64,000 nt of DNA from Paenibacillus sp. XY044 (GCF_002257645.1 NZ_NQMO01000004.1:1-64000); one strand, 5' to 3'; shown: positions 1 to 8,390, numbered from the stretch's first letter. The notes: a model not told the origin generated them from the letters alone. Numbers and translations are program-made.

Positions 1-48
1 TGCATGGAGCTGACCAATACTAATCGGTCGAGGGCTTATCCAAAAAGA
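1..48 (+). rRNA. 23S rRNA, 3' end only
   Basis: The first bases match the conserved 3' end of bacterial 23S rRNA (the segment containing GACCAATACTAATCGGTCGA). Only the last ~48 nt are in the window, so the rRNA operon runs in from the left. The exact mature end is not certain to within a few bases. Confidence 0.93.
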
Positions 49-201
49 AACCCACCAAAGTGAAGAACAGCGCTGAAGCTGATTCCGAGTACTTTGGCGG
101 GGACCCGATAATTCTTAAAGCGCAGATTCGTTTCGTATCTAGTTTTCAGGGAGTCAAAAATGCTGCTTTCATTCCAAGCGGGTGAGAGAAGCGTGCATGA
201 C

Positions 202-225
202 TTTCAGCATTTGGCGATGCTGAAA
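202..225 (+). other. Hairpin in the 23S-5S spacer
   Basis: TTTCAGCAT and ATGCTGAAA form a perfect 9-bp stem around a 6-nt loop, about 37 nt before the 5S gene. The spacer (about 49-262) has no tRNA gene. A role in rRNA precursor folding or processing is an inference. Confidence 0.5.
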
Positions 226-262
226 CCTGAATTATGCATTTGGTTATTAACCAATGCTCCGT

Positions 263-378
263 TTGGTGGCGATAGCGGAGGGGTTCCACGCGTACCCATC
301 CCGAACACGACCGTTAAGCCCTCCAGCGCCGATGGTACTTGGACCGAAGGGTCCTGGGAGAGTAGGACGTTGCCAAGC
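263..378 (+). rRNA. rrf: 5S rRNA
   Basis: About 116 nt with the hallmark 5S segments: a TTGGTGGCGATAGCGGAGG start, the central CCCATCCCGAACACG loop, and GGGAGAGTAGGACGTTGCCAAGC at the end pairing with the start. It follows the 23S end and is followed by a terminator, giving the usual 16S-23S-5S order. Ends were placed by the terminal helix and may be off by one or two bases. Confidence 0.95.
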
Positions 379-383
379 GAAGG

Positions 384-417
384 ACCACTGTTGATAAACA
401 TCGACAGTGGTTTTTTT
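384..417 (+). terminator. rRNA operon terminator
   Basis: ACCACTGT (384-391) pairs with ACAGTGGT (404-411) and is followed by a run of T. It closes the rRNA operon directly behind 5S. Confidence 0.9.
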
Positions 418-432
418 ATTTCTTATCCCCAT

Positions 433-666
433 TGTGGACAACACATCTGTATTGTCCGCTCATCCACAAATTTAATGTCCCTGATGGATTTTCCAAAGGT
501 TATGCACAAAAAAGAGAACCATCCTCGCCCAATTTGCATTATAATCATAAATTATATTCCCAATATTCACAGTTTCATCCCCAGTACTCACAACTAGAAG
601 CTGATTTATGGCATGAATGATTCATGTGATGATGTTGAATTGACTTTTGTCTAAATGTTATTCACA
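433..666. other. Cluster of DnaA-box-like 9-mers in a gene-free stretch
   Basis: The 363-bp gap between the rRNA terminator and the next gene is AT-rich. It holds TTATGCACA (500-508, +) and TTATTCACA (658-666, +), both fitting the TTATNCACA DnaA-box consensus. It also holds the near-matches TCATCCACA (460-468, +) and TTGTCCACA (433-441, read on -). Only the motifs are seen; a DnaA titration or binding role is inferred. No gene was recognised here. Confidence 0.35.
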
Positions 667-741
667 TGTACATAAGTTTGCGAGTTCTCGCCCAGGGAAC
701 TCCGCCTGGTAGCCCTTGGATCGGATAAAGGAGGAGTAGGT

Positions 742-1839
742 TTGACCGAAGCACAAGCACGAGCTGTACAGTATGTACGTACAGATGCTTTGGAGGTGCA
801 GTGCCTTTCTCGCAGCGTGATTGACCGGATTTTGGCTGGAGATGGCCTAAACGCAATTGATGTTGACTCGCTCATTGATAACATCCGCCGTTTTGCAAGA
901 GTTACGGTCAATTTTCATCCCGATCGTTTGCTCATTACTGGCCGTTCGGTGGTTGAGGGATTGCTTCAGGATGGGGTGTACCGGGGTCAGTTTGAGACCT
1001 CGATCTCTAACGGGAGCCGAACGGCATTCGCGGGTGGTGACCGTGACCGCTGGGAAGAGCATTTGTTTGGAAAGTCCTACCAGTCACCCGGAGTTACCAA
1101 TGAAGAACGACCGAAGTATGGCGGGCTTAACCTGATGAATTATGCAGACGGTGCGTCACCCCGGTTTGGTTCGTGCCATTTGGTCCTTCGCCCATACGTG
1201 TCGGAGCGCTGCACTTTTACGTTTGGGGATAGCTTTACGGGTCCGGAGCGAAAAGGAACGATCGACGTTTTTTCTCCGCTGTTAGCCCCCTTGTTTGAGG
1301 CTGCTGTCAGCACACAGGAGGTGCTTGGTTCCGATCACATCAGCGTAGCGCTGCTGGTGGAGCTGCTTCAAAAACTGAGCTCCAGATCCAACGAGTTTAT
1401 ACCGGAAGCCTTGGGACGATCGCTCGATGATTACATTGAAGCTCAGGTTCATGCTGTAGTGGATTTGGCGAACGATGCGGAGGCGATCATTGCAGATCCT
1501 TCTTTCAGAGGTACGCCAACGGGGAACCTATTGAAGGAAATCTGCCATAAATATGGTCTGCGGCTTGGCTGGCATGCCGGTTTTCAGATGGAGGTCGGAT
1601 CGGTGCCGAGTGATTTTCGGGGACCTGCGATGCAGCCGCTTGCGCTCCGGATCGACCAAAGGTTTGGAAACGAAAAAGGGTGGATTAACGCGGCGGTATT
1701 GGGTTTGGCAGCGGCATCGCTGCACGATCATCCCGAGGAGTGGGAGGACTGGGGATCATACGACGAAACTTTACAGCACATTAAACAATTATGGCATGTC
1801 CTTGTCCGATTTGGGTCCCCATTTAACTGTGTTACGTAA
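742..1839 (+). CDS. DUF3626-type protein
   Basis: A 365-residue protein of unknown biochemical role. The TTG start at 742 is chosen because a strong AAAGGAGG lies 7 nt upstream. I recognise the DUF3626 pattern: VNFHPDR near residue 57, then YRGQFETSISNG, GGDRDRWEEHLFG, RPKYGGLNLMNY, a SPRFGSCHLVLRP segment and TFTFGDS. The conserved Arg, Tyr-Phe-Glu-Thr and Ser-Arg-Phe-Gly-Ser blocks look enzymatic, but no reaction is established for the family that I can name. It has no signal peptide or membrane segment and is probably cytosolic. It stands alone between the rRNA operon and an MFS gene on the same strand. The family call is from memory of the motif, not a search. Confidence 0.72.
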   Translation: MTEAQARAVQYVRTDALEVQCLSRSVIDRILAGDGLNAIDVDSLIDNIRRFARVTVNFHPDRLLITGRSVVEGLLQDGVYRGQFETSISNGSRTAFAGGDRDRWEEHLFGKSYQSPGVTNEERPKYGGLNLMNYADGASPRFGSCHLVLRPYVSERCTFTFGDSFTGPERKGTIDVFSPLLAPLFEAAVSTQEVLGSDHISVALLVELLQKLSSRSNEFIPEALGRSLDDYIEAQVHAVVDLANDAEAIIADPSFRGTPTGNLLKEICHKYGLRLGWHAGFQMEVGSVPSDFRGPAMQPLALRIDQRFGNEKGWINAAVLGLAAASLHDHPEEWEDWGSYDETLQHIKQLWHVLVRFGSPFNCVT

Positions 1840-1901
1840 TGTTACGGAATATCAAGGCGATGTCATTTAAAGGATCAGAATTCTTTTGATTCATAACTTT
1901 G

Positions 1902-1968
1902 TAGACTTCCTGTGGTGTATAAACTTTCTATGTTTTGTAGACATCCTATGCTCGTAGAACTTCCTATG
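1902..1968 (+). repeat. Four tandem ~18-bp repeats upstream of the MFS gene
   Basis: Four copies of a 13-14 nt core, consensus TAGACTTCCTATG, begin at 1902, 1920, 1938 and 1955, so the period is 18, 18 and 17 bp. The last copy ends 20 bp before the GTG start at 1989. The regular spacing suggests iterated protein binding sites or a slippage-prone leader; neither can be decided from sequence. Confidence 0.7.
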
Positions 1969-1988
1969 AATGAAAGGCTGGTGAACGA

Positions 1989-3341
1989 GTGAAACCTCAT
2001 AAGGAGGCATCCCAGCAAATTGACGAAATGGTTTCAGCTGAACCTTTAGTTTGTAATGAAGCCGATGACCGTGGAGTACAGGAACCTTTTACCGAATTAC
2101 AGCGACCTCAAGCCAAAAACGACTCTTCCTCCCGGGGACAGGTTGTTCTGTTCATCTCCGTTGTTTTCCTATATTGGTTCTCATCGTATATTTATGTCCC
2201 GATTTTGTCGCCTTATATCGAGCATTTGGGGGCATCCTATACGTATCTTGGCATCGTTCTCGGTTCTTACGGCTTGATGCAGATATTGTTCAGGTTGCCG
2301 CTTGGCATTTTATCGGACTTCATGGAAAAGCGCCGTCCATTTATATGGCTGGGCTTGGCCGCCAGTGCTTTAAGTGGGCTGATGTTCGCCGCGTCCGGAC
2401 AGTTGGGCTGGGCGCTCACTGCGAGAGCGATGGCAGGGATCGCCGCATCGACATGGGTGGTGTTCACCGTCGCGTTCTCAGGCTTTTTCCCAAAACATGA
2501 GGTAACCCGGGCGATGAGCATGATGCAGTTCACCACGGTGACCGCCCAATTGACGAGCATGCTCGTCAGCGGGTATTTGGTGGAACGGTGGAGCTGGCAG
2601 CTGCCGTTTTGGCTTGGAGGCATCGTTGCGGTGGTAGCCCTTGTGCTTGCTTTGTTTTTGCGGGAAAAGGAACCGGACCCAGCGCGCGTGCCCATGACGC
2701 TTCAGGATTTGGCGCCGGTCATGCGTGACCGGACGCTGTTTCGGGTTTCATTTCTGTCGATCCTGGCCCACTGCGTTCTTTTCATCACGATGTTCGGGTA
2801 TACGCCGAATCAGGCGCTGGACTTGGGCGCGAGCAAAAACGACCTTGCTTGGCTGACACTGTCTTTCATGCTGCCGCATGCAGCGGCAACCCTGTTTGCC
2901 GGGCGGACCTTGGTCAGCCGTTTCGGGGAAAGAGCCGTGCTAACCGTGGGGTATGTGGGGACAGCCGTTTTTACATTTTGCATCCCGGTGGCGCCCAGTT
3001 TTGGCTGGCTGTGCGTAACGCAAATATTTAATGGGCTGGCACAAGGGCTGGTCTTCCCGCTCCTTCTCGGCAAGTCGGTCGCTCATATCGAGCCGTCCAA
3101 ACGGGCAACGGCAATGGGGTTCTACCAAGCGGTCTATGCGATCGGCATGTTCATGGGCCCGTTTATCGCCGGCTGGATCAGCTCGGCTTGGGGTCTCGCA
3201 GGCGGGTTCCGCCTGGCGGCATATACGGCGTTAGCGGCGGGAGTGCTCGCTTTTTGGTGGATTCGGGCGGAGACAAAAGCTGCGGTGAGTGCAGCTTCAG
3301 GCAAGCCGCATGGTAAAGGGACAGTTCAGAAAAATGTGTAG
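1989..3341 (+). CDS. Major facilitator superfamily transporter
   Basis: A 450-residue integral membrane protein with a ~50-residue hydrophilic N-terminus, then about twelve hydrophobic segments in two halves. The cytoplasmic loop after segment 2 carries the MFS motif A (GILSDFMEKRRPFI). A second small basic loop (RFGERAV) appears at the matching place in the C-terminal half. This is the layout of proton-driven drug or metabolite exporters; the substrate cannot be read from sequence. The start is not secure. GTG 1989 has only a weak ribosome site, and ATG 2028 is an in-frame alternative. Tandem repeats directly upstream (1902-1968) may control it. A strong shared terminator follows. Confidence 0.85.
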   Translation: MKPHKEASQQIDEMVSAEPLVCNEADDRGVQEPFTELQRPQAKNDSSSRGQVVLFISVVFLYWFSSYIYVPILSPYIEHLGASYTYLGIVLGSYGLMQILFRLPLGILSDFMEKRRPFIWLGLAASALSGLMFAASGQLGWALTARAMAGIAASTWVVFTVAFSGFFPKHEVTRAMSMMQFTTVTAQLTSMLVSGYLVERWSWQLPFWLGGIVAVVALVLALFLREKEPDPARVPMTLQDLAPVMRDRTLFRVSFLSILAHCVLFITMFGYTPNQALDLGASKNDLAWLTLSFMLPHAAATLFAGRTLVSRFGERAVLTVGYVGTAVFTFCIPVAPSFGWLCVTQIFNGLAQGLVFPLLLGKSVAHIEPSKRATAMGFYQAVYAIGMFMGPFIAGWISSAWGLAGGFRLAAYTALAAGVLAFWWIRAETKAAVSAASGKPHGKGTVQKNV

Positions 3342-3416
3342 ATGATTCGGAAAAGTGACCTAGGGATCAGGCTGGATGGTAGAAGGTACAGTCATACGAT
3401 CGGTCTGAACCGCCAA

Positions 3417-3456
3417 AAGACCCGCAAAGCATAAAGCTTTGCGGGTCTTTTTTTAT
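3417..3456. terminator. Bidirectional terminator between convergent genes
   Basis: AGACCCGCAAAGC (3418-3430) pairs perfectly with GCTTTGCGGGTCT (3436-3448) around a 5-nt loop. A T-run lies on the + side and A residues on the other. It serves the MFS gene on + and the operon ending at 3453 on -. The T-run overlaps the stop codon of the minus gene. Confidence 0.9.
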
Positions 3457-5273
3457 TTCTCCGACATGGGGAGAAACAGAAGGGAAAACGGCAGGTTGCT
3501 GCCGGCGGCCGGGGACAGCCAGAGTTCCACCTTTTCCTCGCGGTCCTGCGTCCGGTACAGCACGGTGGCGCTGTCCTGGGAGCCGTCGCCGTGCTTGATC
3601 TCGACGATCCGGTCGTTCACCCTCGCCGAGCCAAAGTATCTTCCGCCGCGCGGGTTGAAGGCAATGAGCGTATCCGGCGCGACGTGGTTCAGGATGATTT
3701 TATACAGGACGCCGTAGTTGCCGGAGTTGATGGCTACGCTGTCCTGCATTCCGTCCATCCCCTGCTGGAAAGGATCGGTGGTGTTGTCGGTGAGCGGCAG
3801 GCGCTCTGCTTCCGTTCCGACCGTGCCGTCGTATTCGAACACGCGCGTCGAATCGGCAAAGGTGCCGCGGACGATGGACTCAATCGGGTTTAAATCAGGC
3901 AGGGTCGGCATGGCCGCGATCGGGTCATGATCGGCCTTCACCATCAGCATCGTGTATTCAACGGGGGCATCGCTGGTGACATCGGCGTTCATCGTGATGA
4001 CATCGCCGGGAGCGGCCGCGGTTGCATTCAGCTTAGGAAAAAGGGCTACGCTCTCGCCGGGAGCGATCTGCATGCTTCGCTGCTCGCTGCCGGTCAAGGT
4101 GGACTCCAAATACCGAACGCCGGCCAGCCTGCCGGACAGCTCCGGATACGGGGTCGGCCCCGCCACGCCCGCGCCCTCGATTTGGATCGATGCCGGGGCG
4201 TCGCTCGGATTGGTCGCGATCAGGTAGAAGCGTGCCTTTGCGGCCAGGTTGTTTTTGTGATGGACCATAAACCGGGTCGGTCCCGACAGGATGTCCTGAT
4301 ACAGGATCCCTTCCGAGTTGACCGTCTCCGGACCGCTGGCCCGGAACAGCAAATACGGCTCCGTCGTGTAGGTGTAGGGCAGCGCTTTGTAGGACAGGAT
4401 CGATTTACCGCTGACCTGGAGCGTGCTTCCAGCCGGAGTAAAGCGCTTGGCATACTCTGCTTTGCTGTACATCACCTCGGAGGCGATTTCGATTTTTTTG
4501 CTATATTCGGAGGTCAGGCCGTGCTTGTCGGTGACCTTAAGTTTGATTTCCACCGTACCCGGCTCGAAAAAGGCCAGTTCGTTGTTCGTCCATTCCCGAT
4601 TCGTGATCGCGTCCTCGTCGTCGGTGCTTTCATCATTCAGGGTCACAGGCTCCCCGATCCGGTATTGGTCTTTGTCCGTCGTAAAATAGGCCTGCGGCGG
4701 TTCGTTCACTTGCGGCGATTCAGGCTTGTCCGTCCCCGAAGTTCCGGTGCCGCCAGGGTACAGCGTAATTTGGTTTCCCTGCAGCACATAAGGGAGATGA
4801 AAAGCAGCTGTCAGCGAAGTGAGGGGAACCATCAACACGCCGTGATCCTCGTATGCTTCGCCTCTCATCGTCTGCTTCTCTCCGTTAACCTGAAATGTCG
4901 TGGTATGTACGCGGTACCGGGCTTCGGTACCTTCTCCAGAAACGGTGGTCTCTTTTGTAGAGGCTTGATAGGTCACTTTGCAGCCCAAAGAGGCGGCGAG
5001 CGATCGTAGGCTGACGAAGGTTACCCCTTTTTTGACGACGGTGGGACGATTTAACGTGGACTCGGTGCCACTGCTTGTGGTTCGGCTGCTGTTCAAATAG
5101 ATGATCCTCGTTCCGGTTGGAGCATCTTTCGCTTGAGCGGTAGTCACTTGGGCCGTAGGCTCTTTCTGCAGGGACGTAGGTCCTTGCTCTGGACCAGATG
5201 CGGCGGATGCCGGAGCCACGTCATGGGCGGCAAAGAGAACGGAAGTCAGAAGGATGGCTTTTTGCATGTTCAT
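3453..5273 (-). CDS. Secreted protein with copper-amine-oxidase N-terminal-like and PKD-like domains
   Basis: A 606-residue exported protein. Residues 1-25 form a short signal peptide ending near ASAAS. Residues ~58-175 match the copper amine oxidase N-terminal-like fold common in Paenibacillus surface proteins (TVVKKGVTFVSLRSLAASLG and GVLMVPLTSLTAAFHLP blocks). This fold is not itself an oxidase. Residues ~190-265 look like a PKD/Ig-like beta-sandwich (TDKDQYRIGEPVTLNDES, then VEIKLKVTDKHGLTSEYSKKI). The rest is beta-rich and unrecognised. It is the last gene of the minus-strand glycosyltransferase operon, 48 bp after the flippase-like gene. AAAAGGAGT lies upstream of the start, and ATG 5267 is an alternative. 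A wall-associated structural or sensing role is inferred. Confidence 0.75.
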   Translation of the reverse strand: MNMQKAILLTSVLFAAHDVAPASAASGPEQGPTSLQKEPTAQVTTAQAKDAPTGTRIIYLNSSRTTSSGTESTLNRPTVVKKGVTFVSLRSLAASLGCKVTYQASTKETTVSGEGTEARYRVHTTTFQVNGEKQTMRGEAYEDHGVLMVPLTSLTAAFHLPYVLQGNQITLYPGGTGTSGTDKPESPQVNEPPQAYFTTDKDQYRIGEPVTLNDESTDDEDAITNREWTNNELAFFEPGTVEIKLKVTDKHGLTSEYSKKIEIASEVMYSKAEYAKRFTPAGSTLQVSGKSILSYKALPYTYTTEPYLLFRASGPETVNSEGILYQDILSGPTRFMVHHKNNLAAKARFYLIATNPSDAPASIQIEGAGVAGPTPYPELSGRLAGVRYLESTLTGSEQRSMQIAPGESVALFPKLNATAAAPGDVITMNADVTSDAPVEYTMLMVKADHDPIAAMPTLPDLNPIESIVRGTFADSTRVFEYDGTVGTEAERLPLTDNTTDPFQQGMDGMQDSVAINSGNYGVLYKIILNHVAPDTLIAFNPRGGRYFGSARVNDRIVEIKHGDGSQDSATVLYRTQDREEKVELWLSPAAGSNLPFSLLFLPMSEK

Positions 5274-5321
5274 GGGAATGATATGAAACTCCTTTTCTGA
5301 AATTTGATAAAAACAGGGATC

Positions 5322-5666
5322 TTATTTAGCGGCAATAATGACCGCTCCCAGCACGATGACCACGGCCCCGATCCAGCGATTCAGCGGGACGTTTTCCCCG
5401 AAGAAATACCACGCGGCGAATATTCCAACGGCGTAAGCCAGGCTTTGCAGCGGGTAGGCAAGGCTTAGCGGGAGCCGGGACAGCACGACGAACCACAAGC
5501 CCGTGGCCAGAGCGTATAGAGCGATGCCAAGCAGAATCAGCGGCGAGAACACAACCTGCAAAAGGTTGCCAAGGTGGATTCCCCCTTGCTGCTGCAGGCC
5601 GATTTTCCAGCTGATTTGGCCGGCGACCAGGAGCAGCATATTGAGGAGCAGCATGAAGTATGCCAT
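5322..5666 (-). CDS. ArnE-like small EamA/SMR-fold membrane protein (lipid-linked sugar flippase subunit?)
   Basis: A 114-residue protein with four hydrophobic helices. The order LLLVAGQISWK, LWFVVLSRLPLSLAYPLQSLAY, GENVPLNRWIGAVVIVLG resembles ArnE, the small subunit that moves undecaprenyl-phosphate-aminoarabinose across the membrane. The start at 5666 is one base after the stop of the upstream gene, with GGAGGTGG inside that gene as ribosome site. This indicates translational coupling. The frame stays open upstream to 5975, but that stretch is the repeat-coded tail of the neighbour read in another frame. Its operon partners (GT2, GT39) fit a cassette that builds, flips and transfers a polyprenyl-phosphate sugar. 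The substrate is unknown. Confidence 0.75.
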   Translation of the reverse strand: MAYFMLLLNMLLLVAGQISWKIGLQQQGGIHLGNLLQVVFSPLILLGIALYALATGLWFVVLSRLPLSLAYPLQSLAYAVGIFAAWYFFGENVPLNRWIGAVVIVLGAVIIAAK

Positions 5667-5667
5667 G

Positions 5668-6312
5668 TTAGCGAACCACCTCCGTGCTCGAAGAAGACGG
5701 CGCAATAACTTGCTCTTCGGGAGAAGCCGCCGCAGAAATTTGCTGACCGGGTTCCACGGAATGCAGTAGGGAGGGGTCCTCAGAAGGCCGTCCAGATTGC
5801 TGCATAGTGTGCGCTCCAGATAGATGCACGGAAGGTCGTCCAGATGGTTCCCCGGAAGGCCGTTCAGATGTCTGCACAGAAAGCGGTCCAGATGTCTGTC
5901 CGGTCTGCAATCCGGAAGAACGGCCGGAAGTTCGCTCAGGGGAGGTTTCGGAATCCACCGCCGCCTGGGCTTCAAGCTTCTGGATGCGTTCTTCCTGCAA
6001 GCCCAGCGCCTGGGTGAGCACGATGACCCGGTGCATGAGCGAGGAGACCGCCATCGTCAAATGCAGCAGGATGAACAGCACCGCAACCACACTCAGCAGG
6101 TACAGCAGCGACGGGGGATAATAAATGTGAATCCGCTGCGCCACCTCGTCCAAAAGGGACGGAAACAGGGACAGCGCCATCATGATCACGCTCATCAACA
6201 GCCAGAGCAGGGCGTACTGCTCGCGCAGTCTGCGCTTGCGGATCAGGTATAGAATCGTGCCGGCAAAGGCCAGGCTGATGCAAAAGCTGATGAAATAAAT
6301 GTTAAGATTCAT
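5668..6312 (-). CDS. DUF2304 membrane protein with repeat-coded hydrophilic tail
   Basis: A 214-residue protein. Residues 1-~105 hold three hydrophobic helices followed by a short amphipathic, coiled-coil-like stretch (LGLQEERIQKLEAQ), the DUF2304 layout. DUF2304 proteins commonly sit beside polyprenyl-phosphate glycosyltransferases, as here; their exact role is not established. The last ~90 residues are a Ser/Gly/Pro/Arg-rich tail built from 24-bp DNA repeats (SGRPS-, SERPSGEP-like units) and are not part of the family. The start overlaps the GT2 gene by 11 bp and the stop abuts the next gene, so translation is probably coupled. Tail length is likely to vary between strains. Confidence 0.78.
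   Translation of the reverse strand: MNLNIYFISFCISLAFAGTILYLIRKRRLREQYALLWLLMSVIMMALSLFPSLLDEVAQRIHIYYPPSLLYLLSVVAVLFILLHLTMAVSSLMHRVIVLTQALGLQEERIQKLEAQAAVDSETSPERTSGRSSGLQTGQTSGPLSVQTSERPSGEPSGRPSVHLSGAHTMQQSGRPSEDPSLLHSVEPGQQISAAASPEEQVIAPSSSSTEVVR
5782..5901. repeat. Five tandem 24-bp repeats inside the DUF2304 gene
   Basis: Units start at 5782, 5806, 5830, 5854 and 5878. The core of each is close to GGAAGGCCGTCCAGATG, followed by a variable 7-nt part. The unit is a multiple of three, so copy-number change would keep the frame. A degenerate further copy follows after 5902. Confidence 0.8.
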
Positions 6313-7054
6313 AGCGGTTTTCCCACGCTCTCTTTTTCAGGGTTTTCATGAGCAGGACGGATAGGATGACCTTGGACATGTAATACACGGATTTCATGGC
6401 CGAGATGCTGGATACGCCCCCCTGGCGCTCATTCATCACGACGGGAATTTCCGTAAAGGACAGCTCCCGGTTGTAGAGCAGCATCAGCGCTTCTACCTCG
6501 GGATAGTCGGTCGGGTACTCGCTGGCAAACAGGGAGATGGCTCGCCGTCCGCATAGGCGGTAGCCCGAGGTCGGGTCGGTCACGTTCTGCCCGGTGAGCC
6601 GGGTCAAGAGGGTGGACAGCAGGCCGATGCCCATTTTGCGGGCAAAGGTCGACTGGAAGCCCTCCTTGGTAATGAAGCGGGAGCCGATCACCATATCGGC
6701 GCCGGTACCGAGCATGGCGGACAGGAGGCGGTGCAGATCACGCGGGTTGTGCTGTCCGTCGCCGTCGATCTGCACGGCGTAGTCGTAGTGATGCTCCGCC
6801 GCGTAGCGGTAGCCGGTCTGCACCGCACCCCCGATGCCTAAGTTGCAGGTCAGGTCGATAACATTGGCGCCGGCCGCCCGGGCAATCCGGCTGGTGGCGT
6901 CGCTCGACCCGTCGTTAATGACGAGCACATCCGCGTAGGGCGTATCCTCGCGAAGCCGGCGGATGACCTGCCCGATCCCTTCCGCCTCGTTATAGGCGGG
7001 AACGATCACGAGCACTCTGGACGAGGTATTATGACTTTCCGGTCGATTCAGCAT
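6302..7054 (-). CDS. Family 2 glycosyltransferase, polyprenyl-phosphate sugar synthase type
   Basis: A 250-residue GT-A enzyme of the dolichol-phosphate-mannose synthase/ArnC-like group. Visible motifs are the N-terminal VIVPAYNEAEGIGQVI, the nucleotide-binding VLVINDGSSDAT, the metal-binding QIDGDGQHNP, and MVIGSRF followed by DPTSGYRLCGR. It lacks the C-terminal transmembrane helices of GtrB-type enzymes, so it is probably peripheral to the membrane. The inferred reaction is transfer of a nucleotide-activated sugar to polyprenyl phosphate, supplying the GT39-type transferase encoded just upstream. It overlaps that gene by 26 bp and the next gene by 11 bp. Confidence 0.88.
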   Translation of the reverse strand: MLNRPESHNTSSRVLVIVPAYNEAEGIGQVIRRLREDTPYADVLVINDGSSDATSRIARAAGANVIDLTCNLGIGGAVQTGYRYAAEHHYDYAVQIDGDGQHNPRDLHRLLSAMLGTGADMVIGSRFITKEGFQSTFARKMGIGLLSTLLTRLTGQNVTDPTSGYRLCGRRAISLFASEYPTDYPEVEALMLLYNRELSFTEIPVVMNERQGGVSSISAMKSVYYMSKVILSVLLMKTLKKRAWENRYES

Positions 7055-8303
7055 AGGTAACGGCTCCTTTCCGTGGATTTGAAGATCTGATCCATTTCTG
7101 CCACGCCCAGTGGAGGATGGCGATCCCCGCAGCCGTATCCAGCATAATGATCAGCGGCATGGCGGTGTAGTTATAGCGGAACTCGGGAACGAAAGCCAAA
7201 CGGGTGACCGTCATGACCGCTACAATCAGCGTCAGCAGCGTCAATGGCTGCTTCCATTTCCGAAGCGAAGCGATCAGGGCCACGGGACAGAACCACACGA
7301 GCGCCACATGCAGCAGGCTGCCCAGCGGGCTCGGAAGCACGCGGTATAACGGGCTGTGGCCGCTGCCAAAGTACATATTCGAATAAATGTACTTGATCTT
7401 GCCAACGGTGTACCATTTCACGAACTGCCATGTGTGCTGCGTAAAGCCGATCTTCAGCCGCTCCTTAGCGATTTCCATCTGGGTTTTGCCATGGCGGTCG
7501 ACCAGGCCGTCGTTGTAATTTTTATCCGGATAGGTGCCGGCCGCGAACGGATTGACCTGGGTAGAGGCGATCACGACTTCGTGCAGGGTTATCATATTGC
7601 GGATCACCCAAGGAGCAAGGACGATTCCCGTCCCGATGCAGGTGAACAGCAGCAGCTTGAGCGTGAGCCGGAATTCCCTTTTCCACAGCCAATACAACCC
7701 GTACACCGGCGCGATCAGAATTAAAAATTCCGGACGCGTCAGCACCAGCAAGCCCATCGCCGCCCCGCTCAGCAGAGCGAGGGTTCGCGTTCTACGTTCG
7801 AAAACTTCGAGCTGCAGGCGGATATACAGCATCAGGAAAAAGCAGGCCAACGTTTCGGTCAGAACCGCCCCGTTGCTCCAAATGAACGGCGGATACACGC
7901 TGCTGATGAGCAGCACGATCATCGAAACGGTCCGGCCCGAGAACTTTCGGGCAACCGAGTAGATGAGCCACAGGGTGACGAGGCTGATCACGGCCTGAAT
8001 GTAACGGATGTAGGGGAACGGATCATGATGCTGGTAATCGACCAACTTGTACACGACCGCCATAAACAGCGGATACCCCGGCGTGACCTGGGCGTTCGGC
8101 TGCGTATCTTTGTAGGCGTAGATGCCTTTCTCGAGCAGCTGCCGGACCATGATGTCGTAATTCAGCGTGTCATGCGAAACCTGATGGTTCACCGAAACCA
8201 GAAAGTCCAGCCGCACATAGGCGGCCAGCGCGAAGATCAGCACGGTCATCGTGATGAGCAGCGTTTTTTTATGGACAAATCGTTTTGATGTGATGGTATG
8301 CAT
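7029..8303 (-). CDS. GT39/ArnT-type membrane sugar transferase
   Basis: A 424-residue protein with roughly ten hydrophobic segments. It resembles the dolichyl-phosphate-mannose and 4-amino-4-deoxy-arabinose transferase clan (PMT_2). After the first helix an acidic extracytoplasmic stretch (VRLDFLVSVNHQVSHDTLNYDIMVRQLLEKG) holds the Asp residues expected near the active site. GYPLFMAVVYKLV follows, as in the family. Such enzymes move a sugar from a lipid carrier to a surface acceptor. The start at 8303 has AAGGAAGGA upstream and the family-like N-terminus; a longer form to 8357 is less likely. It is the first gene of the operon, preceded by a three-copy CTTAA array shared with the nearby two-component genes. 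Confidence 0.82.
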   Translation of the reverse strand: MHTITSKRFVHKKTLLITMTVLIFALAAYVRLDFLVSVNHQVSHDTLNYDIMVRQLLEKGIYAYKDTQPNAQVTPGYPLFMAVVYKLVDYQHHDPFPYIRYIQAVISLVTLWLIYSVARKFSGRTVSMIVLLISSVYPPFIWSNGAVLTETLACFFLMLYIRLQLEVFERRTRTLALLSGAAMGLLVLTRPEFLILIAPVYGLYWLWKREFRLTLKLLLFTCIGTGIVLAPWVIRNMITLHEVVIASTQVNPFAAGTYPDKNYNDGLVDRHGKTQMEIAKERLKIGFTQHTWQFVKWYTVGKIKYIYSNMYFGSGHSPLYRVLPSPLGSLLHVALVWFCPVALIASLRKWKQPLTLLTLIVAVMTVTRLAFVPEFRYNYTAMPLIIMLDTAAGIAILHWAWQKWIRSSNPRKGAVTYAESTGKS

Positions 8304-8390
8304 ATGGATTTCGTGCTCCTTCCTTGACAGACATGGGAGACAATCAGCTCTCCTCACGGACGATGCCTGTCGTCCTCTGAACTGAATCTA

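Noticed and set aside
160..597. ORFs running through the 5S rRNA gene
   Set aside because: They overlap a structural RNA and its terminator.
5322..5975. 217-residue version of the ArnE-like protein
   Set aside because: The upstream part is the repeat-coded tail of the DUF2304 gene in another frame; the start at 5666 has a good ribosome site.
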